Source of the DNA: an uncultured Lachnospiraceae bacterium | GTDB lineage: Bacteria > Bacillota > Clostridia > Lachnospirales > Lachnospiraceae | Reading direction: 5' to 3' | Assembly (NCBI GenBank): GCA_900539175.1 | Contig: UQAW01000015.1 | Location: 3,497-67,496 of the forward strand | DNA: 64,000 nucleotides | Shown: in pieces, positions 1 to 8,495 of the stretch | Numbering within the stretch: position 1 is the first letter of the stretch | Layout: the number at the start of each line of letters is the position of its first letter | Program-made: the position numbers and the translations under genes | The notes under the pieces: generated by a model | Told to the model about the DNA's origin: nothing | The model's input: only the letters and a program-made list of their open reading frames with translations | Databases searched by the model: none

Positions 1-2
1 CT

Positions 3-746
3 ATGAAACGCAGATATGATCAATACCACTTTTCTGTCAGAGAATGGTGTATCTTTATCCCGCAAATCATCGGTCTGTCATTTTTTCTGAACTATCTCTT
101 CTACCGCAGCATCTGGGGACTTATTCTACTGTTTCCGGTTGGATGGCTCTACTTAAGAGAACAAAAAAAGTACAGGCTGAAAAAACTCCGGCAACAACTT
201 CATTATCATTTTAAAGATAGTGTTTCTGCTCTGCATACTGCTCTGCGCACCGGCTATTCTCTTGAAAATGCGGTGAAAGAAACTTATTTGGACCTGCTGC
301 ATACTTACGGCAAAAAAGACCCCATGGTCCGGGAACTTTTTATCATGTGTAATCAGATAAAACTAAAAGTTCCCGTAGAAGAATTGTTCCTTGATTTAGG
401 CGTGCGAAGCCATATTGAAGATATCCGCACTTTCGCAGAAGTTATTCAAATCGCCAAACGTACCGGCGGAAATCTGGATCAGATTCTGCAAAGTATTTGG
501 CGAACCTTGAGCGATAAAATTGAAACTCACCAGGAAATTGATGCTGGCATTGCAGCAAAAAAGTATGAACAGACCATTATAAGTTGTATGCCTGCGGGTA
601 TTATTCTTTATCTGCAGATATGTTTTCCCTCGTTACTCTCTGCAATGTACACAACCTCTGCAGGGCGGATCATAATGACTGTTTGTCTAATAGTCTATGC
701 TGCTGCTTACCTGCTTGGCGGCAAAATCGTAGAAATTGAAATATAA
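3..746 (+). CDS. TadB-like type II secretion F-domain membrane protein of a Flp/Tad pilus
   Basis: Likely an inner-membrane platform protein for Flp/Tad (type IVb) pilus assembly. The N-terminus has hydrophobic stretches around residues 12-45. A cytoplasmic helical T2SSF-like domain follows (about 60-190), ending in the pattern T-G-G-N-L-x-x-I that is common in this family, and two more hydrophobic segments lie near 190-240. About 247 residues is normal for clostridial TadB proteins. The start is only two bases into the window, so its ribosome site cannot be seen and an earlier start is possible. It is followed closely by a second F-domain protein and the pilin, as in Tad clusters; the ATPase TadA would be expected just upstream, outside the window. 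Confidence 0.8.
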   Translation: MKRRYDQYHFSVREWCIFIPQIIGLSFFLNYLFYRSIWGLILLFPVGWLYLREQKKYRLKKLRQQLHYHFKDSVSALHTALRTGYSLENAVKETYLDLLHTYGKKDPMVRELFIMCNQIKLKVPVEELFLDLGVRSHIEDIRTFAEVIQIAKRTGGNLDQILQSIWRTLSDKIETHQEIDAGIAAKKYEQTIISCMPAGIILYLQICFPSLLSAMYTTSAGRIIMTVCLIVYAAAYLLGGKIVEIEI

Positions 747-768
747 AACCTGCAAAAAGGAGATTCCT

Positions 769-1971
769 ATGAACCGAAAATTAATTCTGACCTGTATTGG
801 TGCCAGTCTGGTAATAAGCACCATCTTCCTTTATCGAGATCTGACTGCATCCCGCTCACTGGAGCATTACACACTGGAACGCGGAGAACACGGGGCAGGA
901 GAACAGGACTATACGCTGCACTATAACACAGAAGACGGGAAATCCGGGACATTGACTTTAGCAATCCCGGAAACCGTATATCCTTCTGCGGAAGTAAAAA
1001 AAGAACTGGATGAGGCACTTTTGCAACTGGATCAGCTAATCCTCGGCAACAATACTTCCCTTTGGCATATCGATCAACCTTTAAATCTGCTCTCCGAGAT
1101 TCCCGGAACACCTATTATGGTTTCATGGAACAGCAGCCGTATGGATCTGCTGGATTATGAGGGAAAGCTTGGGAAACAGATTCCACAGGAAGGAGAAACG
1201 TTGGAATTATATGCTGATTTAATGTTACAGGGAGAATCTGTCCAGTACCAACGTACCGTCCGGGTCTATCCACCCGTAATGACAGATTTCAACGATCATC
1301 TGAAAGCAGAAATCCAATTCCTGAATCTGGACCAACAAGGTGACTCCTATTACTTACCGGATCAGATTGACGGTAAACAAATCAGTTGGCAAAAACCTCT
1401 CCCCACCCAGGGAATTACCTTGCTTTTTCTAAGTATTTTTATGGCAGCTGCCCTCTATTTTGCTGACAGACAGGAAAAACATCTGCAAAAAGAAAGGCGA
1501 AGGGATCGGATGATGGAGGATTACCCCGAAATTATCAGCAAATTACTTCTTCTGCTCAGCGCCGGTCTCAGTATTCGAAGCAGCTTTGAACGTATTTCCA
1601 AAGACTACGCAGAAAATAGGAAAGCTTTTCCAGGAGAAACTCATGCTGCCTACGAAGCGATAACAATTGCCTGTCGTGAGATGAAAAATGGTACTTCCGA
1701 GCGAGAGTCATATGAAAATTTCGGAAAACATTGTGACTGTCCGGCTTATAAAACTCTGGCAACTCTCTTATCACAAAATCTGAAAAAAGGAGGCAGCGGT
1801 ATACGGGAACTATTGGAACGGGAAGCTCAGGAAGCCTTTGAAGAACGAAAAAGGCGCGCTAAAATCAGGGGAGAGAAGGCAGGAACCCAATTGCTGATCC
1901 CTATGATTTTAATGCTAACCATTGTCCTTGTAATTATCATTGTACCGGCCTGCCTGTCTTTCTCCGTATAA
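769..1971 (+). CDS. TadC-like F-domain protein with an N-terminal extracytoplasmic region
   Basis: Second platform-type protein of the Tad pilus. I chose the ATG at 769 because AAAAAGGAG lies just upstream; an earlier in-frame ATG at 736 overlaps the preceding gene and has no such site. One N-terminal transmembrane helix (residues about 4-22) is followed by a roughly 190-residue region predicted to be extracytoplasmic. Then come a helix near 215-230, a T2SSF-like helical domain with the L-L-L-S-A-G-L-S-I-R-S-S-F segment, and a C-terminal membrane helix. A large extracytoplasmic insert is commoner in clostridial TadC-like proteins than in proteobacterial ones. The preceding gene ends 23 bases before this start. 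Confidence 0.75.
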   Translation: MNRKLILTCIGASLVISTIFLYRDLTASRSLEHYTLERGEHGAGEQDYTLHYNTEDGKSGTLTLAIPETVYPSAEVKKELDEALLQLDQLILGNNTSLWHIDQPLNLLSEIPGTPIMVSWNSSRMDLLDYEGKLGKQIPQEGETLELYADLMLQGESVQYQRTVRVYPPVMTDFNDHLKAEIQFLNLDQQGDSYYLPDQIDGKQISWQKPLPTQGITLLFLSIFMAAALYFADRQEKHLQKERRRDRMMEDYPEIISKLLLLLSAGLSIRSSFERISKDYAENRKAFPGETHAAYEAITIACREMKNGTSERESYENFGKHCDCPAYKTLATLLSQNLKKGGSGIRELLEREAQEAFEERKRRAKIRGEKAGTQLLIPMILMLTIVLVIIIVPACLSFSV

Positions 1972-2037
1972 ATGAATAGCCGACCGTATCCTTTGACACG
2001 TATCAAATATTTCCTGTTCAGAAAGGGGGTGAGGCTT

Positions 2038-2205
2038 ATGAAAGAACTTCAGGCATTTTGGAACGAAGAAGATGCGGTTGCTGTAGTTGAAGTCATCTTG
2101 ATTCTTGTGGTACTTGTAGCTTTAGTAGTCCTATTCAAAAAACAACTTGTATCTCTTGTAAATGATATTCTGTCGAAAATTTCCAGTCAAAGCAAAAACA
2201 TCTGA
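2038..2205 (+). CDS. Flp1-type type IVb pilin
   Basis: A 55-residue pilin. The start at 2038 follows the strong site AAAGGGGGTGAGG; an upstream in-frame ATG at 1972 abuts the previous stop and has no site. A short charged leader containing E-E-D-A precedes a hydrophobic V-V-E-V-I-L-I-L-V-V-L helix, the Flp1-like pilin signature. The glutamate inside the hydrophobic segment corresponds to the +5 Glu of type IV pilins. It should be processed by the prepilin peptidase encoded at 4666. It is the only Flp-size subunit visible and probably the major pilin. Confidence 0.82.
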   Translation: MKELQAFWNEEDAVAVVEVILILVVLVALVVLFKKQLVSLVNDILSKISSQSKNI

Positions 2206-2254
2206 TATTAACCCACATTCCAAATTGCCTTAGTTTTGAAAGGAGCTGTATGCT

Positions 2255-3718
2255 ATGGAGAAAAATCAAGGAAGTATTACCGTATATCTCTGTCTGACAC
2301 TTACAATTCTCTTATCGCTGTTTAGCGTCATGCTTGAATCTTCCAAAACTGCCACAGGACGCGTTCTTATTATATCCGCTATGGATCAGGGACTTTTTTC
2401 CCTGTTTGCACAGTACGACCGGCAGTTGCTGGATCATTACGATTTGTTCTATATTAATGCAGGATACGGAAATACAAGTCTTCAGATGAACCGAATCTAT
2501 GATACGGTCCGTCGAGATGCCCTGTATAGTCTGAACCCTTACGGGCATGGTAATTCTATTTATGGAAATTTTCTGGGAACAGACCTTACATCTGGCAGTA
2601 TTACCGGATATACACTGGCCTCGGATCAGGCGGGAAACTCATTTGAGCGTCAGGTATCTGAGTATATGAAGCAAAAACTTGGTGTCTCCGGCATACAGCA
2701 GCTTTCCAAAACTTTAACCCAACAGACAAACCAAATCACATCCCAGGATTATAGAAAAACACAAATTTCATCTCAGGATCCCGTTACAGTTTACGAGCAG
2801 GAAATACAGGAAAAGGAAATGAACCACACATCAGAATCCCAGTTTCAGGACCCAATACTGCCATCCTCCACTATGGTAAACCCAATTGAAGTCATACAGA
2901 ACATACGAAAGATGGGAATCTTAAGTCTCGCTGTTCCCGAATCTTCCAATCTTTCTGATTCTCAGATAAATTTATCCTCTTTGCCATCCAAAAGAAACTT
3001 ACAGCAAGGTATGGGATTACTGTCTGAAACCGCTTCAGACAATATGGCTAAACTAATGATGCTGGAATATATCATAGAAAAATTTCCCTGCTATACTTCT
3101 GAAAAACACTCAGAAATTCTGAATTATCAGATAGAGTACGTCATCGGCCAAAAAGCGACTGATATCGAGAATCTGAAAGCGACGGTAAATCAACTGCTTG
3201 CAATCCGCGAAACTTCAAATTTGATTTATCTTTACAGCTCACCATCAAAAAAAGCTCAGGCAGATGCACTGGCAACAACTCTTGCCGCTTCTTTACTTCT
3301 CCCTGCCGCACAACCGGTAATCTCTCTTGCTCTGTTAGCATGTTGGGCTTTTGCTGAAAGTATTCTGGATATCCGTGAACTTTTAAGCGGTGGGAAAGTC
3401 CCTCCGCTCAAGGATGACAATTCATGGATACTATCCCTGGAACATCTTTCTGATTTTCTCAATCACCTTGATGACAACAAAAAACATACAAAAAATGGAT
3501 TTGATTATAAATGGTATCTTCGTTTTTTATTATTTACAAAAACACAGACAAAGCTTACAGCTTCTGCCATGAACCTGATTGAATACAATATGAATCAGTT
3601 GTATCCGGACAAAATCTTCCGTATTGATAACTGTATCGATCAACTTGAATTCGAGAGTATCTGGTCACTTGCCGGGCAGAGCTACACCGTTCGCAGAAAT
3701 TATCAATATCTCGAATAA
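2255..3718 (+). CDS. DUF5702-type Tad-locus surface protein
   Basis: A 487-residue protein with one N-terminal membrane helix right after a short leader (G-S-I-T-V-Y-L-C-L-T-L-T-I-L-L-S). The rest appears extracytoplasmic except for an Ala/Leu-rich hydrophobic patch near 340-370. Proteins of this type (DUF5702) occur in Lachnospiraceae Tad pilus clusters in place of TadG-like pseudopilins; their role is unknown. The N-terminus resembles a TadE-like class III signal, so it may be cleaved by the prepilin peptidase. AAAGGAG lies nine bases before the ATG. It is flanked by the pilin and a TadE-like gene on the same strand. Confidence 0.72.
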   Translation: MEKNQGSITVYLCLTLTILLSLFSVMLESSKTATGRVLIISAMDQGLFSLFAQYDRQLLDHYDLFYINAGYGNTSLQMNRIYDTVRRDALYSLNPYGHGNSIYGNFLGTDLTSGSITGYTLASDQAGNSFERQVSEYMKQKLGVSGIQQLSKTLTQQTNQITSQDYRKTQISSQDPVTVYEQEIQEKEMNHTSESQFQDPILPSSTMVNPIEVIQNIRKMGILSLAVPESSNLSDSQINLSSLPSKRNLQQGMGLLSETASDNMAKLMMLEYIIEKFPCYTSEKHSEILNYQIEYVIGQKATDIENLKATVNQLLAIRETSNLIYLYSSPSKKAQADALATTLAASLLLPAAQPVISLALLACWAFAESILDIRELLSGGKVPPLKDDNSWILSLEHLSDFLNHLDDNKKHTKNGFDYKWYLRFLLFTKTQTKLTASAMNLIEYNMNQLYPDKIFRIDNCIDQLEFESIWSLAGQSYTVRRNYQYLE

Positions 3719-3762
3719 CTTTACAGAAACTATTGCCGATTACAAAAAGGAGGTGCGAAAGG

Positions 3763-4608
3763 GTGCTCTTTTACACGGAGAAGAAACAACAGATCAACAA
3801 TCCTGTTAATCATAAGATTAACACCATAACTCTTATAACAACAATCCAAGACTCTCTTCCAGGTATTCTGTCAAAAAATTGTGATGACTCTCCCCCGATG
3901 TTTCATCACACTTCCACCGGTAAAAGAGCAGCCTTTCGCATCTTTAAAAGAGCCAGCTTCACGATTGAATCAGCCCTGGTTCTTCCCTTGTTTTTACTAT
4001 CCTCCCTTGCCCTGTTCAGCTTACTGGACTTCTATCGCATCTATTTAGATGAAACAATCTCTTTATGCGAAAAAGCAAAAAAAACTGCTGCCTGTGCCTA
4101 TGCTCCCTCCAATTCATCCCCTTTGCAGAAATTATATCCCGATGGGTATCTTACCTTAAGCAAAGTGGTTACCTACCGTATTCCTTATGCCCCGTTTCCC
4201 CTGCCCGCCATTCGAGTATCCTGTTATTCCAGAGTACATCTCTGGTGTGGTTACCAGGGAACAGAATGGGATTCCGATTCCATTTCCTCTTATGATGATA
4301 TGGTTTATGTAACGGATTATGAAAGTGTCTATCATACCTCCTCTTCCTGCTCCCATCTGAGTTTTCAGATTGACCAGAAAACTTTGGCAGCCGCCCAAAA
4401 TTCCAAGAACCAAAATGGTGCCCACTATGATCCCTGTGAAAAATGCATTGGTTCCGGACTCCCCCGCCATCAAGTCTATCTTACCCAATACGGCACTGCC
4501 TATCATAACAGCCCAAATTGCAGCGGTCTGAAACGCAGCATCCGTCTTATTCCCCAATCAGAAGTCCCCAATCTTCACATCTGCAGCAGATGCGAAAAAA
4601 ATTCATAA
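3763..4608 (+). CDS. TadE-like pseudopilin with a Cys-rich C-terminal repeat
   Basis: The start is taken as GTG at 3763, nine bases after AAAGGAGGT; a TTG at 3733 has no comparable site. A long basic leader (about 65 residues) precedes the TadE-type segment S-F-T-I-E-S-A-L-V-L-P-L-F-L-L, which carries the conserved Glu and hydrophobic helix. The C-terminal half holds two similar units, each with a Y-H-x-S-x-x-C-x-x-L motif followed by a C-x-x-C pair (ends C-E-K-C and C-S-R-C). That suggests disulfides or metal binding. I know of no function for this repeat. Cotranscription with the other Tad genes is likely. Confidence 0.72.
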   Translation: MLFYTEKKQQINNPVNHKINTITLITTIQDSLPGILSKNCDDSPPMFHHTSTGKRAAFRIFKRASFTIESALVLPLFLLSSLALFSLLDFYRIYLDETISLCEKAKKTAACAYAPSNSSPLQKLYPDGYLTLSKVVTYRIPYAPFPLPAIRVSCYSRVHLWCGYQGTEWDSDSISSYDDMVYVTDYESVYHTSSSCSHLSFQIDQKTLAAAQNSKNQNGAHYDPCEKCIGSGLPRHQVYLTQYGTAYHNSPNCSGLKRSIRLIPQSEVPNLHICSRCEKNS

Positions 4609-4665
4609 AAAACAAACACAAACATACGTCAAAAAGCTCCTACAATATCGAAAGGAATTTACTGC

Positions 4666-5085
4666 ATGAATTGGAAAACCAGCATAACGATTCTATTATT
4701 AACCGCAAACGCCATAAATGACTTTAAGAAAAGGGAAATCCTTCTCTTACCCACCATTTCTTATGGGTTCTTCGGATGCTTTATTCTGCTGTCCGAGAAA
4801 CATACGAGTTTTTTCCGCTCTCTTCTCTGCCTTCTTCCCGGTTTTTTTCTCCTTGCTGTCGGAAAAGCAAGCAATGGAAAAGTAGGATACGGAGACGGCA
4901 TTCTAATTTTGGTTCTGGGCGTCTGGACCGGTTTTCTGGAATGTCTTCTGACTCTTACAGCCGGACTTTTACTGGCTTCTATTTGGGCCGCTGCCGCTTT
5001 AATTCTGAAAATTCACAATAAAAAAGATACCATTCCCTTTATTCCCTTTTTACTCATTGGATATCTGGCGAGGATACTTATATGA
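4666..5085 (+). CDS. Prepilin peptidase (A24 / TadV-CpaA type)
   Basis: A 139-residue polytopic membrane aspartyl peptidase that removes leader peptides from Flp pilin and TadE-like pseudopilins. Two catalytic aspartates of the family are visible: one in N-D-F-K-K-R-E near residue 19 and one in the G-Y-G-D-G motif near residue 70. It lacks the N-terminal methyltransferase domain of larger PilD enzymes, as is usual for TadV. GAAAGGAA precedes the ATG. Its end overlaps the next start (ATGA), indicating translational coupling. Confidence 0.85.
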   Translation: MNWKTSITILLLTANAINDFKKREILLLPTISYGFFGCFILLSEKHTSFFRSLLCLLPGFFLLAVGKASNGKVGYGDGILILVLGVWTGFLECLLTLTAGLLLASIWAAAALILKIHNKKDTIPFIPFLLIGYLARILI

Positions 5086-5525
5086 AGCATGGAAAATTTC
5101 TTAACTCTATCCTGTCCGGCCACTGCCGGTCATCTCTTCCATCCGCAAAACGCCATTGCTGCTCCCACGGAAGCCTGTCTGTCGAAGCTGTATTTCTTAT
5201 ACCGCTGGTTTTGCTGATTTTCTTCTTCATTCTCTCTTTTGCATTTTACATGCATCAGAGAATCTGGTTTACTGCTGCCGCCTATGAAGCAGTATTAACG
5301 GAAGGTTCCGAAGAATTCAAAGCAAAACTGGCATTAACCGAATCCGTTCTGACTGTAGATACTCCAACGGCAGAGGTCCGCTGTTCCCCTTATCATGCCC
5401 AGGTAACGTACCGCGGAACCATTTTTTCACTATTTGGAAACTATCGTCTGAACTATAAAGCGGAAGCCGCCATTGAACGTCCAAATCCAGTCAGACAAAT
5501 ACGTTTCATACGGCTGCTTATGTAA
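5082..5525 (+). CDS. TadE-like pseudopilin
   Basis: A 147-residue protein with a basic/Cys-containing leader of about 30 residues. The class III-like motif H-G-S-L-S-V-E-A-V-F-L-I-P-L-V-L-L contains the conserved Glu, and an extracytoplasmic C-terminus follows. It is translationally coupled to the prepilin peptidase by a four-base overlap. It probably acts as a minor pseudopilin in pilus assembly. Confidence 0.78.
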   Translation: MKHGKFLNSILSGHCRSSLPSAKRHCCSHGSLSVEAVFLIPLVLLIFFFILSFAFYMHQRIWFTAAAYEAVLTEGSEEFKAKLALTESVLTVDTPTAEVRCSPYHAQVTYRGTIFSLFGNYRLNYKAEAAIERPNPVRQIRFIRLLM

Positions 5526-5543
5526 AACAAAGAGGAAAACGTT

Positions 5544-6890
5544 ATGCAAATTGAGTATCGCAGAGATTTAAATCATAACTATGTTATTTTAGAAAGCACA
5601 GATGAGATTGATACAAATTGTTACCAGGTTCGAATGATTCTGTCCAATGATATCCGAGGATTTTTACCTTGCAGCATACGAGGCGTTGACGGAAAAACAC
5701 TTTTTTATTATGAAATCACCTCCCGCCAATCATTAAAAAACCTCTATGAACAAAAATCTGTAGATTATTCTCTTCTGATGCATCTATATGAACAAATTTT
5801 TCAGGGTCTGGATTATCTAAAACAGTTTTTACTTGATATCAATGACCTGGTTCTATTACCGGAACTGATTTTCCTTGACCCGGAAACAGAAAATGTAAGT
5901 CTTTGTTTTCTTCCCGGCTACGAAAAAGATATCCGTCAAAGTCTGCGTGTCCTGATCGAATACCTTCTGCCCAAAATCAACCATCAAAATCAGGAAGCAG
6001 TTATGGCTGGATATGGACTCTATCGAAAGATTATGGATCATCATATCAATATAGAGTCGTTAAAGGATACCCTGCTGGCCTCCGGAAATCACAACAGCCA
6101 TCCAACCTCCATAGATTCTGAAAAAAAAATGGCGGATCCCGAAAAAACTGAAGCAAGAGATTCTGCTTTACCGGATCCCCTGGAACGCAGGAAAATACTG
6201 GATGAATTCTTTTCTGAATCAGAAGCTGAACAAGACATCCCATGGAACAGATATCTCGGAATCGGAATAACAGTTATTCTGACTGCATTTCTGATATTAT
6301 GCAACTGGTTTCATCCTCCCCTTTGGCTTTTTGTTATACTTGCCGGATGCATCATTACTGCCTATGTATGTTTCTTTTTTGTAACTTGTTTTAAAAACCA
6401 CCGAAAATCACTGCTGCAATCAGTACCCAGTCCATTTTCCATGCCAGATTCATCAAAAACCATTCCTGATTCAAAATTCGATTTTTCTTTTTCAGATCAG
6501 TTTTCCGGTAAACTGATACAACCCGTAAAAGAAGAAATCTCAAATCCTTGCGGAGAGACTACACGTCTCCATATGTCCGATACCCCTCCAAAGAGCACTT
6601 CCATTCTCACCCCTATAGCACCGCTGCAAATAGCTCCCATTCCCCTCGAAAAAGATATGGTATTAATCGGTAAATTTTCACAAGCAGTAGATGTAGTTCT
6701 GGATGCTCCGACTGTCAGCCGCATCCATGCCAAAATTCAAAAGTCAGGAGATTATTACTATTTGTCAGATTTAAATTCAAAGAATGGCACCTATATCAAC
6801 AATAGCTCCGTTACAATAGGTGAGGAATGTCTGCTCCATGATGGCGATGAAGTCAAATTTGCAGATCTGACTTTCCGCTTTCATCAATAA
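5544..6890 (+). CDS. DUF6382-type protein with C-terminal FHA domain
   Basis: A 448-residue protein, last gene of the Tad cluster on this strand. Residues about 1-170 form the N-terminal domain found in clostridial Tad loci (DUF6382-like). Two adjacent membrane helices lie at about 235-280, and a low-complexity Pro/Ser linker follows. The C-terminal FHA domain (about 365-448) shows the canonical S-R-I-H-A and S-K-N-G-T-Y-I-N-N signatures, so it should bind phosphothreonine. This suggests Ser/Thr-kinase input to pilus assembly; no kinase gene is visible in the window. GAGGAAAA precedes the ATG. Confidence 0.8.
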   Translation: MQIEYRRDLNHNYVILESTDEIDTNCYQVRMILSNDIRGFLPCSIRGVDGKTLFYYEITSRQSLKNLYEQKSVDYSLLMHLYEQIFQGLDYLKQFLLDINDLVLLPELIFLDPETENVSLCFLPGYEKDIRQSLRVLIEYLLPKINHQNQEAVMAGYGLYRKIMDHHINIESLKDTLLASGNHNSHPTSIDSEKKMADPEKTEARDSALPDPLERRKILDEFFSESEAEQDIPWNRYLGIGITVILTAFLILCNWFHPPLWLFVILAGCIITAYVCFFFVTCFKNHRKSLLQSVPSPFSMPDSSKTIPDSKFDFSFSDQFSGKLIQPVKEEISNPCGETTRLHMSDTPPKSTSILTPIAPLQIAPIPLEKDMVLIGKFSQAVDVVLDAPTVSRIHAKIQKSGDYYYLSDLNSKNGTYINNSSVTIGEECLLHDGDEVKFADLTFRFHQ

Positions 6891-6913
6891 ACTCTGGAGC
6901 GTGTCTGAAAATT

Positions 6914-7390
6914 CTACAGAATCAAGTCTGCATATTCCCCATGGCTGACTTCTTTCAAATCATCCGGATTCAGGCAGAGGGTTGTTCCGATTCTGCCTCC
7001 GCTTACATAGATCTCATCAAACTTTCCGGCAGATTCCTGAATATAGGTTGGATATTGCTTTTTCATACCGATAGGACTACAGCCGCCTCTGACATATCCG
7101 GTCACCGCTGTAATATCCTTCACAGGAATCATTTCAATAGACTTTTCACCAACCACCTTAGCTGCTGCCTTCAAATCAATTTCTTCCGCAATCGGAATAA
7201 CCAGCACATAATACTGTCTGCTTTTCCCCTGAACTACCAAAGTCTTAAAAGACTGCTGGATCGGAGCTTTCGTCTTTTCTGCCGTATGAAGTCCATCTAT
7301 AAAATTATCACACTCATACTGAATACATTTATAAGAAATTTTCTTTTTTTCCAAGATTCTCATTGCATTGGTTTTTATTTCTTTCGCCAT
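6914..7390 (-). CDS. ybaK: YbaK/EbsC-family aminoacyl-tRNA deacylase
   Basis: A 158-residue protein of the YbaK/prolyl-tRNA-synthetase-associated family, which hydrolyses mischarged Cys-tRNA(Pro). It begins M-A-K-E-I-K-T-N-A-M-R. The conserved lysine in F-K-T-L-V-V and the G-Y-V-R-G-G-C-S-P-I-G-M-K-K block are visible, and the length is usual. I prefer the ATG at 7390, which has GAGAAGGG upstream, over one seven codons earlier. It faces the Tad cluster and is probably unrelated to it. Confidence 0.88.
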   Translation of the reverse strand: MAKEIKTNAMRILEKKKISYKCIQYECDNFIDGLHTAEKTKAPIQQSFKTLVVQGKSRQYYVLVIPIAEEIDLKAAAKVVGEKSIEMIPVKDITAVTGYVRGGCSPIGMKKQYPTYIQESAGKFDEIYVSGGRIGTTLCLNPDDLKEVSHGEYADLIL

Positions 7391-7442
7391 TTTATTTTCC
7401 CTTCTCCACACAAATTACATGGTTAATTTCAATTTTCTTAAA

Positions 7443-7471
7443 GACAGGCTGCCCGTACAGGGCAGCCTGTC
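7443..7471 (-). terminator. Rho-independent terminator after the coiled-coil protein gene
   Basis: A perfect 12-bp stem (GACAGGCTGCCC) with a five-base loop, directly after the stop codon of the minus-strand gene at 7472, followed on that strand by TTTAAG. Confidence 0.75.
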
Positions 7472-8197
7472 CTACTGTGCGCTGCCTCTGCTTTCAGCCA
7501 CCAGATCGTTATATGCATCCATCAATTCGGATGTCTCAAAAGTTAACTTTCCACTCTCACAATTCCACTGTTCCTTATTTTCAATCAGAAAATCCAGAAT
7601 ATTTTCCGTCTCATCTAATTTTTCATTCAATTGCTGACAGGCATCTTCAAACTCCTTCGATGTATGCATAAATTCTGTCTGAAGCGTAGTTAAATAATGT
7701 TCACACAGTTTTGCATAAATCCCGCTGATACCTGAATCCTGGATTGCCTGCGTGACGCTGACCGGAGCGGTAAGCTCTGTAAGTCTCTCGAAATCAGAAT
7801 CCACCAACTCTCGTTTTTCCCGAAACCATGCTTTACTATTCCTAAAGTACGGACCATCCGATTGAATGTTTCCTTCTGTCAGCATAGCGGTAAATGTCTC
7901 ATCCTCAAGGATGGAAGTAACCTCTTTTAATTTTGTCACATATTCATTCATGTACTCTTTGATTGTCTTTTCTACTGAAGCAAATCCTTCATCAGTACGA
8001 AGCTTCATATCAATACTGTCCTCAGATACATTCATGCTCCTGATATCATTAACTTCCTTCTGTAAAATGCTTACCTGCCTGAACTGAATTATCCCTAAAA
8101 CTGCCAACAATATCACAATCAGAAGGATCATACATATCTTAAACACTTTTTTTATCTTTCTTCTTTTTGCTCTTTTTCTTCTTGTGAACCGATCCAT
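7472..8197 (-). CDS. Membrane-anchored coiled-coil protein of unknown function
   Basis: About 241 residues. The ATG at 8197 sits five bases after GGAGG; an ATG four codons earlier would place that site inside the coding region. A very basic cytoplasmic N-terminus (R/K-rich, residues 1-18) precedes one transmembrane helix (about 20-40). The remainder is charged, helix-rich and heptad-like, probably extracytoplasmic. I do not recognise the family. It stands alone between ybaK and the three-gene plus-strand operon and has its own terminator. Confidence 0.65.
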   Translation of the reverse strand: MDRFTRRKRAKRRKIKKVFKICMILLIVILLAVLGIIQFRQVSILQKEVNDIRSMNVSEDSIDMKLRTDEGFASVEKTIKEYMNEYVTKLKEVTSILEDETFTAMLTEGNIQSDGPYFRNSKAWFREKRELVDSDFERLTELTAPVSVTQAIQDSGISGIYAKLCEHYLTTLQTEFMHTSKEFEDACQQLNEKLDETENILDFLIENKEQWNCESGKLTFETSELMDAYNDLVAESRGSAQ

Positions 8198-8433
8198 TCT
8201 TTCCTCCATATCCAGCCTGAAATATTGAATCCATCATTATCCAATGCGGCATTCATGATCCGTGGTATCACCCTGCCTACTCCTGCCGGTCTGCCATTAA
8301 GTTTTCAATAATACATAAAGAATTATATAGCAGGTTTCCCTGCCAACACAAGAGCCTATCTGAAAAAAGAGCTGAATTTCACAAAAAACAGGTAGTTAAT
8401 GCAACATTTTACTTTCTATGTTACACTCTTATT

Positions 8434-8478
8434 ATGATACCATGGTCAAAAGGTTATGCGGAGCAATCCGTGTATTAT
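8434..8478. repeat. Family A modular repeat, short copy (A4)
   Basis: A 45-bp copy starting ATGATACC and ending TGTATTAT. It keeps the outer arms (GGTCAAAAGGTTATGC and GCGGAGCAATCCGTG) but lacks the central about 100 bp present in the copies near 11.4, 30.7 and 44.6 kb. It lies just upstream of the gene at 8496 and probably within its leader. Confidence 0.7.
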
Positions 8479-8495
8479 ACAGTTTGGAGCAGCTT

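Noticed and set aside
8230..8275. A further degenerate family A repeat
   Set aside because: Only ATCCGTGGTATCA-like remnants match; the opposite arm is not recognisable.
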